Shown in pieces: positions 57,942-64,000 of a DNA stretch of 64,000 nt. Position numbers and translations under genes: made by a program. A model generated the notes under the pieces. The model did not search any database. It was not told where the DNA came from and was given only the letters and a program-made list of their open reading frames with translations. The stretch lies in contig NZ_BDQM01000002.1 of assembly GCF_002207865.1 (NCBI RefSeq), forward strand, positions 161,274 to 225,273, in the 5' to 3' direction. Source of the stretch: Colwellia marinimaniae (GTDB lineage: Bacteria; Pseudomonadota; Gammaproteobacteria; Enterobacterales; Alteromonadaceae). Numbering within the stretch: position 1 is the stretch's first letter; each line of letters begins with the position of its first letter.

Positions 57942-58655
57942 TTATCTAGCTCTTTGCTTATTTAAATAAAATTCAGCTAATGCTAAATCATTAGGGTGAG
58001 TTATTTTTATATTTTCACTACTGCCAACAACGATTAGGCTTTTATGATGTGCATGTTCCATTGCTGAGGCTTCATCGGTGATTGGCAGACCAAGTGCCAT
58101 TGCTTGCTCTATGGCATGAGTTAATTCTTCTGTTTTATAAAGTTGTGGTGTTAAAGCATGCCATAATTGCTCTCTATCGACGGTGTTTTCAATCGTACAC
58201 ATACCACCTGCTGTAGCAATACCTCGTTTCATGGTATCTCGAACAGCTGTCGCCAAAATCCCACCACAATCATTTTTTTGACATTCATTGATGAGTTTAT
58301 CAATATCCTGGTGACTAACACAGGGACGCGCTGCATCATGGACCAACACCCAAGGATATTTTTGTCCATCAACCGCTTGTAAACCACTGAGCACAGAATC
58401 TACCCGCTCAGCGCCACCTTTGACCCGAATAATATCTTTATGGTCAGCTAAATCGGATTCACTAAAATATTCATCGTTTTCACTTAAAGCAATAATAACC
58501 TGGGTGATCAACGGATGGCTTAACAGCCGCATCACAGTATGGCTAAGAATTGTTTTATTATTTATACGTAGATATTGTTTGGGGCAATTGGCTTGCATTC
58601 GTTTACCTACACCAGCTGCAGGGACAATGACAACAAACTGTTGTATTTTTACCAT
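57942..58655 (-). CDS. ispD: 2-C-methyl-D-erythritol 4-phosphate cytidylyltransferase
   Basis: 237 residues (E. coli 236). The nucleotide-binding start [13 protein letters not shown], then CPKQYL, the LVHDAARPC block and the later [13 protein letters not shown] and TDEASAMEH are all present. It transfers CMP to methylerythritol 4-phosphate. Its ATG overlaps the ftsB stop by one base (TAATG), so translation is coupled to the divisome gene. Confidence 0.97.
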   Translation of the reverse strand: MVKIQQFVVIVPAAGVGKRMQANCPKQYLRINNKTILSHTVMRLLSHPLITQVIIALSENDEYFSESDLADHKDIIRVKGGAERVDSVLSGLQAVDGQKYPWVLVHDAARPCVSHQDIDKLINECQKNDCGGILATAVRDTMKRGIATAGGMCTIENTVDREQLWHALTPQLYKTEELTHAIEQAMALGLPITDEASAMEHAHHKSLIVVGSSENIKITHPNDLALAEFYLNKQRAR

Positions 58656-58978
58656 TAATGAATCACCTTGTCATTGATATTATTACTTACATGACGACTG
58701 CCACTTTCTGTCGGTATTAGCCGGAAAAAAGTTTCATTTACTTTGATCATACCCAAGTCGTTTCGAGCTCGCTCTTCTATGGCCTCAAGCCCTAACTTCA
58801 AATCGTCAGTATCGGCATAAAGTAATTTATTGCGTTGCTGTAGCTTTTCATTAGCACTTTGCTGGCGGACTAGATTTTCTTTCAAGAGCAGATAATCAGG
58901 CACACTATTTTTACCGAACCAAAGTCGGTATTGCAGTAAAACTAATATTATCAGTAAAATAGCGGTAAATACGCGCAT
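58655..58978 (-). CDS. ftsB: Cell division protein FtsB
   Basis: 107 residues: one N-terminal membrane helix (about 3-18), then a heptad coiled coil (LLLKENLVRQQSANEKLQQR) and the conserved ALEERAR-like segment EAIEERARNDLGMIK. FtsB joins FtsL and FtsQ in the divisome. It is a little longer than E. coli FtsB (103). It heads the ispD-ispF group. Confidence 0.95.
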   Translation of the reverse strand: MRVFTAILLIILVLLQYRLWFGKNSVPDYLLLKENLVRQQSANEKLQQRNKLLYADTDDLKLGLEAIEERARNDLGMIKVNETFFRLIPTESGSRHVSNNINDKVIH

Positions 58979-59044
58979 AACAACCTAAAATAAGATATAA
59001 AAAGTAGAGAATTTTACCGTTATTATACCTAACTAAGGGCAGAG

Positions 59045-59695
59045 TTAAATAGCCAAGGGTTTTTTGAAGTTTTTCCAGTTAATAGAGCAAGATAATAGTA
59101 ATTCTCGCAAGCTAGGAATAATAGGAACTTGCCTGCTATTTCTTTGCCAATAATGACCTGCGCAAGCGGAGACCATTATTTTTTTATTCGGCTTAAGTAG
59201 CTGTTTACCGACGCCCTTGTCTTCATTCGCGCTATTGAAAGCGGTTAACGAAAACCAGCCAGCAACATTGGTACGTAACCTTTGCTTATCGACATCGATG
59301 CGATCAATGCAATCAATAATAATATGATCAACCAGCAACACCGGCACAGCTAGCCCAACACTAATATCTTCTTGTAAGTACCAGGTAAAAACCTTAGCAC
59401 GCTCTTGCGGCGTTTCTTGACCAGATAAAGGTATTTTTGTATTTTGTTTTGCCGACCAAGTAGCATTTTGACTGTCCAGTTGCAATGGCGACAGCCCTTG
59501 ATAGATAACTTCTATCATGGCATGTGCAGTTCTATTAATGTAATAAGGCAAACTTTGTAAACGCGCCTGCACAGCCTGAGCATTGGCATAATCACCCTTA
59601 GCAATAAGGCCGATTTCTCGCTGATAAAGACCATTGCATAATTCAGCAAAGTCTCCGGTCTCAGTGTGTTTTTGCCAAAAGCTAGACTGTGTCAT
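59045..59695 (-). CDS. Unrecognised protein of 216 residues
   Basis: No domain is recognised. The protein is mostly soluble, with no signal peptide. Repeated-looking helical segments lie at 15-70, and a hydrophobic stretch VGLAVPVLLVDHIIIDCID lies near 125-143. Six or so cysteines are scattered, including a final SCSINW. The start follows a weak ribosome site. It is in the same direction as, and 20 bases after, the FabH-like gene, so they are probably cotranscribed. The coding nature is supported by length, spacing and codon pattern. A PA3286-like operon partner or a fatty-acid link is speculation. Confidence 0.6.
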   Translation of the reverse strand: MTQSSFWQKHTETGDFAELCNGLYQREIGLIAKGDYANAQAVQARLQSLPYYINRTAHAMIEVIYQGLSPLQLDSQNATWSAKQNTKIPLSGQETPQERAKVFTWYLQEDISVGLAVPVLLVDHIIIDCIDRIDVDKQRLRTNVAGWFSLTAFNSANEDKGVGKQLLKPNKKIMVSACAGHYWQRNSRQVPIIPSLRELLLSCSINWKNFKKPLAI

Positions 59696-59715
59696 AAGGC
59701 GCAGATACTAATTAT

Positions 59716-60834
59716 TTATAGATATTCCAGTATTAAGCAACAGGCAGAATAACCCGCACCAAAGGAACATAATATACTCTTATCTCCGGCGACCAAGCCT
59801 TGCTTGTTTTTGTGCAAAGCTATGATACAGCCAGCTGAGCTAGTATTGGCGTATTCATCCAAAATAATAGGCGCTTCACTGCTAAGGGCTTCTCGACCAA
59901 GGACTTTTTTAACAATAAAATTATTCATATTAATATTCGCTTGGTGCAAATAAAGCCGCTTAATATCATCCGAGCCAAGGTTAAGCTTTTCCATTTCACT
60001 AATTATTAAGTTAGATACCATAGGTAAAACTTCTTTAAAAACCTTACGCCCTTGTTGGATAAAATACTTATCAACATCATCAACCTTATCAGGACTGCAG
60101 TGATTCATATAACCAATATTACTGCGGATATTATTGGAAAAATTGGTGATGGGTTTTTCACTCAATATTTTAAAAACGTGCTCACCATTGGCGGTACTTT
60201 CGTCTTCAATAATAGACGCTGTAGCCACATCACCAAAGATAAAATGACTATCACGATCACGATAATTAATTTGTGGTGATAAGATCTCAGGGTTGATCAC
60301 CAACACTGTTTTTGCTGTGCCGCTACGAATGGCATTGGCCGCATTGATAATGCCAAACGTTGCGGCAGAGCATGCCACTAACATATCAAAACCCCAACCA
60401 CCACAACCAAGAGCTTTTTGTATTTCAATGGCCATCGCCGGATATGAGCGTTGGGTGTATGCACAGGCAACGATTATCAGGTCAATATCTGCCGGTGTTT
60501 TATTGGCTGCCTGCATAGCATCTTTAGCCGCGGCAACTCCTATTTCAGCCTGCATGGAAAGCTGGTCATTACTGCGTTCAGTAAAGCGCGGCGCCATAAC
60601 ATCAACATTTAAAATATCTTCTTTCGCCATGACATAACGACTTTTAATGCCCGAGGCTTTTTCAATAAAGCTACTGTCTGAAGGAGATAACGCGGTGACC
60701 TTGCCATCTTCGATATCTTGACTATGGCTAAGGTTAAATTTCTCTACATATTGGTTAAAACAGTGTACTAACTCATCATTTGAGATACTCTGTGTTGGAG
60801 TGAACAACCCGGTTCCACTAATCACTACTGCCAT
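59716..60834 (-). CDS. FabH-like beta-ketoacyl-ACP synthase III family protein
   Basis: 372 residues, thiolase fold. The catalytic cysteine is C155 in MLVACSAATFGI; the histidine is in LYLHQANINM and the asparagine in EYANTSSAG, so the Cys-His-Asn triad is intact. The protein is longer than FabH (about 317), with an insert around residues 30-65 (HSQDIEDGKVTALSPSDSS). This pattern fits the Pseudomonas PA3286 'FabH2' type, which uses octanoyl-CoA to start fatty acid synthesis, as I recall. Acyl donor is not determined here. It is not in a fab cluster, so it is likely an auxiliary initiator. Confidence 0.85.
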   Translation of the reverse strand: MAVVISGTGLFTPTQSISNDELVHCFNQYVEKFNLSHSQDIEDGKVTALSPSDSSFIEKASGIKSRYVMAKEDILNVDVMAPRFTERSNDQLSMQAEIGVAAAKDAMQAANKTPADIDLIIVACAYTQRSYPAMAIEIQKALGCGGWGFDMLVACSAATFGIINAANAIRSGTAKTVLVINPEILSPQINYRDRDSHFIFGDVATASIIEDESTANGEHVFKILSEKPITNFSNNIRSNIGYMNHCSPDKVDDVDKYFIQQGRKVFKEVLPMVSNLIISEMEKLNLGSDDIKRLYLHQANINMNNFIVKKVLGREALSSEAPIILDEYANTSSAGCIIALHKNKQGLVAGDKSILCSFGAGYSACCLILEYL

Positions 60835-61074
60835 AATAGGTCTCTTAAAATAAGGGGATAAATGCCATTGTAGTTACTATTACAACGATATAATTCAATG
60901 CAAGTATACTGGTTTGATAAGTACTCAGCCAATGGTTCTCTTTGGCTTAAGCTACCAAACGGATTTACGCTACTTGCTTGTTTATTCAATAATACTACAC
61001 AACAACAGCATCAGTTCAATTTTTATTTAAAAATGAATTAGCCGACTCAAGCGCTACTCTTAAGGTTCCATAAT

Positions 61075-62094
61075 TTAACGTTCAGTATTCCAACTAAATA
61101 AATATGCCCCGAGCAGTAAAAATACACTAGTCATCGCCAGTAAGGCATTAACATGAAAACTAATATCACTGAGCGATGCTCCTTCGGTAATTACCGCTCT
61201 GGCGCCAGCAACTAAATGGGTCAGTGGCAGAAAGTCAGCTAAGGTCTTCAGCGCATCAGGCGCCCCTTCTAAACTGAACCAAACGCCAGAAAGCATCATC
61301 ATAGGCCAAGACGTTAAATTCAATAAGCCACCAATAAGCTCTTCACTTTTACTACGACTTGCCACCAGTAGTCCGAGACTAATTAAGCACAAAGCGCCTA
61401 ATACGCCAATAATAAATAAATCGATATAACTGCCCAGCATATAAAAATCAAAAAAGACATTACAGCCACTATAGACCACCGTTGACATAAACATCACGAT
61501 AAATAAACGTGACAACAATTGTGCGGATACAAATTCAAAAGCCGATAGCGGCGTTGCTTTCAACCGTTTTAATACTGAGTTTTTCCGATAGCGCACAATG
61601 ACAAAACCAACACCAAATAGGCAGCTAAACATCATATTCATCGCTAAAACACCCGGTAAGACCCAATCAATATAACGAATACTTATGCCGCTACTTGCTA
61701 AGCGAGTAAAACCTGATTGCTGGCCAAGGAATATTTTTTCAACTAAATAGCTTTTTGATGACTCTTCATTTACCCAATAACGCTGAGTGTTATAGTCTAT
61801 TAACAAATCAAGACTATGGCGGCTAAGTTTTTCTTTCGCTAAAGCCACATCGCTATAGTCAATAAAATCAATATAACGTAATTGAGTCAGTGCTGATTGA
61901 GCCGAGTTTTGTCTTTGCTCTGGTTGAATAAGCAAACCCACTTTATAGGCTGGTCGACCGTCACCCGAAAAAATAAATGAAAAGCCTACTAATAATAAAA
62001 CCGGGAATAACAAGTTCCAGCCAAGTGATGACTTATCACGGAAAAACTCAATATTCCGCGCTTTAAAAACAGCAAAAAAACGATTAAAATTCAT
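61075..62094 (-). CDS. ABC-2 type transporter permease
   Basis: 339 residues. The first helix (about 22-45) is followed by a roughly 110-residue non-cytoplasmic domain, then five helices near 150-335 (VLAMNMMFSCLFGVGFVIV, LSFLSLG-like, TSWPMMMLSGVWFSLEG). RFFAVFKARNIEFFRDKSS at the N-terminus and the FLPLTHLVAGARAV block are typical ABC-2 features. It pairs with the ATPase gene 33 bases upstream. The substrate is unknown; such two-gene systems export drugs, lipids or polysaccharide parts. Confidence 0.88.
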   Translation of the reverse strand: MNFNRFFAVFKARNIEFFRDKSSLGWNLLFPVLLLVGFSFIFSGDGRPAYKVGLLIQPEQRQNSAQSALTQLRYIDFIDYSDVALAKEKLSRHSLDLLIDYNTQRYWVNEESSKSYLVEKIFLGQQSGFTRLASSGISIRYIDWVLPGVLAMNMMFSCLFGVGFVIVRYRKNSVLKRLKATPLSAFEFVSAQLLSRLFIVMFMSTVVYSGCNVFFDFYMLGSYIDLFIIGVLGALCLISLGLLVASRSKSEELIGGLLNLTSWPMMMLSGVWFSLEGAPDALKTLADFLPLTHLVAGARAVITEGASLSDISFHVNALLAMTSVFLLLGAYLFSWNTER

Positions 62095-62127
62095 AAGCTT
62101 TCCTAAAGTGTAATAGTGCTCTATTAG

Positions 62128-63009
62128 CTAGGCCTGTAGTGAGTGACCGGTAAGTTTCAAAAACAAATCATCGAGGTTAGCTGACTTAACATGCAAGCCA
62201 TCAAGAGAAACCCCCTGTGCCATCAACAGCCTTAGCGTTTTTTCAACGTTTTTACTGGTAATTTCAATGCGATCAGCTAATTTAGTCCAGCCATACTCGC
62301 TTACCAGTTCATGAGGGACCTGTGCTTGGGGAAGGTAGATAAAAATATCGTCGAAGTGTTTGGCAAGTAATTGATGTGGAGTACCTGCAGCAATTATCTT
62401 GCCTTTATCCATGATAACGATATCGTCACAAAGCTGTTCAGCTTCGTCCATATAATGAGTCGTCAAAATAATGGTTTTATTTTGCGCTTTAATATTTGTG
62501 ATCAATTGCCAAAAGTTACGTCTGGCATGAGGATCTAAACCGGTCGTTGGCTCATCAAGAAAGATAATTTTAGGATCGTTGATCAAGGCTAACGCCAGTA
62601 GTAATCGTTGCCTCTGCCCCCCCGACAACAAGCGATTATCGCGATCGATAAAATCTTTTAAATCACACAATTCGATTAATTGCTCTTGCGCGACAGTATT
62701 TTGATAAAAAGCAGCAAATAAATTAAGGGTTTCTTTAACGGTTAAAAAGTCTTGTAAGGCGGTATTTTGAAATTGAATACCTATTTGTTGAGATATTTGG
62801 CTATCAACCAGCTGACCTTGATAAAGCACTTGCCCTGAAGAGGCACTAATAATGCCTTCCATAATTTCAATAGTCGTGGTTTTACCCGCACCATTGGGCC
62901 CTAAAAGACCAAAACAGTGTCCTTGTAATACGTCAAAACTCACCTTATCAACGGCGCAAACATCTTTATAATATTTACTAAGTGACTGTACGCTTACCGC
63001 GGCGATCAT
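62128..63009 (-). CDS. ABC transporter ATP-binding protein
   Basis: 293 residues. Walker A GPNGAGKTTT, signature LSGGQRQRL, Walker B IIFLDEPTTGLDP and switch histidine LTTHY are intact. A C-terminal extension of about 70 residues (IFIYLPQ to the end) is typical of CcmA/DrrA-type export ATPases. AGGGAG lies before the ATG. The promoter must share the 173-base region with the divergent Fur-box gene; the Fur site is about 100 bases upstream of this start, so iron control is possible but not shown. Confidence 0.93.
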   Translation of the reverse strand: MIAAVSVQSLSKYYKDVCAVDKVSFDVLQGHCFGLLGPNGAGKTTTIEIMEGIISASSGQVLYQGQLVDSQISQQIGIQFQNTALQDFLTVKETLNLFAAFYQNTVAQEQLIELCDLKDFIDRDNRLLSGGQRQRLLLALALINDPKIIFLDEPTTGLDPHARRNFWQLITNIKAQNKTIILTTHYMDEAEQLCDDIVIMDKGKIIAAGTPHQLLAKHFDDIFIYLPQAQVPHELVSEYGWTKLADRIEITSKNVEKTLRLLMAQGVSLDGLHVKSANLDDLFLKLTGHSLQA

Positions 63010-63110
63010 AACTGCTCCCTATTGCTCAATTTCTACCCATATTGTACTGACTAAGGGGCGTTAGTAAAACTAAATAACATTTACTTTCAATCAGTTTAAG
63101 CAAAACCGAT

Positions 63111-63158
63111 AAATGATAATGATTATCATTTGCATTGATTGGTTTCTTTGTTTATGCT
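63111..63158 (+). promoter_or_regulatory. Fur box overlapping a promoter
   Basis: 63111-63131 is a perfect 10-1-10 inverted repeat, AAATGATAAT G ATTATCATTT, containing the ideal Fur 7-1-7 core TGATAAT/ATTATCA. TTGCAT (63130-63135) and TATGCT (63153-63158) stand 17 bases apart and would drive the small gene at 63183. The box ends against the -35, a classical position for iron-dependent repression. Confidence 0.92.
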
Positions 63159-63182
63159 TAATATAAACATGGGGGGATAGAT

Positions 63183-63365
63183 ATGAACACTATAGCTGTT
63201 AATAATGCCGATAAAGTACAAGTAGAGATATCAACTAATCTACTTACTCATTTACTCGATTCAGGTTTACTACACTGCGGTGACTGCAAATGTTTAAATG
63301 CTAATGCCAAGGCTGTTATTTGGCATACCTTACTAGCAAGTAGTACCAACAGTGATGTGCTCTAG
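63183..63365 (+). CDS. Small cysteine protein under Fur control (CGDxxC type)
   Basis: 60 residues. The ATG follows GGGGGGAT at suitable spacing, 24 bases after the -10. An amphipathic helix (about 12-30) leads into HCGDCKC (C32, C35, C37) and a short C-terminal helix (AKAVIWHTLLASS). There is no signal peptide or membrane helix. Metal or iron-sulfur binding is suggested by the cysteines and by the upstream Fur box, but the family is not recognised. A related sequence occurs in the gene at 63646. It should be made in iron shortage. Confidence 0.75.
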   Translation: MNTIAVNNADKVQVEISTNLLTHLLDSGLLHCGDCKCLNANAKAVIWHTLLASSTNSDVL

Positions 63366-63408
63366 GGAGAACATAATTATGTGCCTAGCCACATCAAAAG
63401 AGGTTACT

Positions 63409-63640
63409 TAACCTGAATTCTGGATAATGAGTATTTGATGGTTAAGTAAAAACAACGACTTACGGTTGTTAACAACAAAATATACAAGATTAAGTAGCAA
63501 TATACACTATCAATGTTTCAATTTATTCGATTATCAAGGCAACACGTTTATGAATAACGGGTTATTTATCGACGTGTTAACGCTGAGAATCGGATAAAGG
63601 GGAATATTGAGCAAGTGCTGCTTATCCAGAGTTCAGGTTA
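63409..63640. mobile_element. MITE-like element with 19-bp inverted ends
   Basis: TAACCTGAATTCTGGATAA (63409-63427) is the inverted copy of TTATCCAGAGTTCAGGTTA (63622-63640) with a single mismatch. The 232-bp interval holds no transposase gene and only short inner palindromes (AACACGT/ACGTGTT, about 63541-63578). These are the marks of a miniature inverted-repeat element. Target duplications could not be fixed. It lies between the two small cysteine-protein genes and brings a ribosome-site-like AAAGGGG to the second. Confidence 0.65.
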
Positions 63641-63645
63641 CTTAT

Positions 63646-63846
63646 ATGGAAAATTGGTTAGTTATGCTACTGACCGTTTATCAAAGTAATGCCAGTAACG
63701 GTTTAGCTCAAACGATTAGCTTTTATTTGGACAAGTTACTGCAGCATGAGGATATCCACTTTTGTGGTGACAAACGCTGTGACTATATATACCCATGTTA
63801 CTTCAAGATGCAGGATTCAGCTGGAATTAGCAATGCCTTTAGGTAA
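63646..63846 (+). CDS. Second CGDxxC-type small protein, possibly disrupted
   Basis: 66 residues from the ATG at 63646; alternatively 79 from a TTG at 63607, which has AAAGGGG before it but lies inside the MITE-like element. Residues 24-45 align without gaps to residues 16-37 of the protein at 63183, with eight identities (I, S, L, L, C, G, D, C). The motif here is CGDKRC. The sequence after it (YIYPCYFKMQD) is dissimilar and may derive from a repeat. In the next frame an open stretch runs on to about 63899 (LELAMPLGKALIEENSYSIV), so a frameshift or insertion may have damaged the gene. Confidence 0.5.
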   Translation: MENWLVMLLTVYQSNASNGLAQTISFYLDKLLQHEDIHFCGDKRCDYIYPCYFKMQDSAGISNAFR

Positions 63847-64000
63847 GGCATTGATTGAAGAAAATAGTTATTCTATTGTCGAAATCAATAACGTAACATA
63901 AAGCGTTGCTAAACCGGCCCTACGGGGATGCCTGAACAAATAATGCTCATCGTTGACTCTATTTTTAAGGGAATAACCCTTAATAAAAAGAGGCGCCTTG
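63847..64000. other. End of window, noncoding or gene remnant
   Basis: A small hairpin TTAAGGG/CCCTTAA lies at 63965-63983. The first 50 bases may be the end of a broken reading frame. Nothing else is supported before the window ends. Confidence 0.4.

Noticed and set aside
1..64000. CRISPR arrays, tRNA or rRNA genes, prophage or transposase genes
   Set aside because: No regularly spaced repeats with spacers, cloverleaf sequences, ribosomal RNA stretches or transposase motifs were seen on either strand; only short repeats and a transposase-less element occur.

Overview
The window looks like a chromosomal segment of an AT-rich marine gammaproteobacterium of the Alteromonadales, most like Colwellia. 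This is an inference from protein resemblance and gene order: an nqrA-F sodium-pumping NADH dehydrogenase, sodium-type flagellar stators (pomA/pomB), the ftsB-ispD-ispF-truD-surE-pcm-yqaA-nlpD-rpoS block, and a secreted dipeptidyl peptidase IV. No rRNA, tRNA, CRISPR array or transposase gene was seen.

Layout. 1-5.9 kb: a PilZ (cyclic-di-GMP receptor) gene cut by the window edge, then radA, a secreted S9 peptidase and a ribosome hibernation factor with a coupled upstream mini-ORF. 6-12.7 kb: metH and metA transcribed leftward behind a promoter covered by six contiguous 8-bp met boxes, then a DUF938 methyltransferase and a FemAB-like acyltransferase. 13-15.5 kb: an AraC-type regulator with a degenerate receiver domain, followed by an L,D-transpeptidase. 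16-29.2 kb: a complete Tad (type IVb, Flp) pilus locus of 14 genes, including an extra MoxR/RavA-like AAA+ ATPase between the prepilin peptidase and cpaB. 29.4-31.6 kb: a mercury-type metal module (MerR regulator, GDCCVxC protein, MerT-like and MerP-like proteins, putative outer-membrane protein) without a mercuric reductase. 31.8-40.6 kb: housekeeping genes yajQ, vanZ-like, panE, thiI, pomB/pomA and xseB-ispA-dxs. 40.8-48.4 kb: nqrM, apbE and nqrF-A. 48.9-52.1 kb: a very large periplasmic-propeller diguanylate cyclase. 52.3-59 kb: the rpoS/isoprenoid/ftsB block. 59-63 kb: an unrecognised protein, a FabH-like ketoacyl synthase and an ABC-2 exporter. 63-64 kb: a Fur-box-controlled small cysteine protein, a MITE-like inverted-repeat element and a second protein of the same CGDxxC type.

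How the genes fit together. The Tad genes are collinear and tightly spaced and should give a complete pilus machine: prepilin, peptidase, secretin, motor ATPase, inner-membrane platform, localisation ATPase, pseudopilins and TPR lipoprotein. NqrA-F, ApbE (which attaches FMN to NqrB and NqrC) and NqrM (maturation) make the sodium gradient that PomA/PomB would use for motility. IspA, Dxs, IspD and IspF are four isoprenoid-pathway enzymes in two clusters. Three gene products have cyclic-di-GMP connections: PilZ, GGEEF and the YajQ family.

The most interesting unexplained signals are small. They are the Fur-controlled pair of CGDxxC mini-proteins around a MITE-like element; the reductase-less mer-type operon with a perfect 23-bp operator; the AAA+ ATPase in the Tad locus; short ORFs whose stop codons overlap the start regions of hpf and pomB; and several long palindromes (before the dipeptidyl peptidase gene, before apbE, and between pomA and xseB). 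Protein assignments come from recognised motifs and remembered family sequences. No database search was possible.
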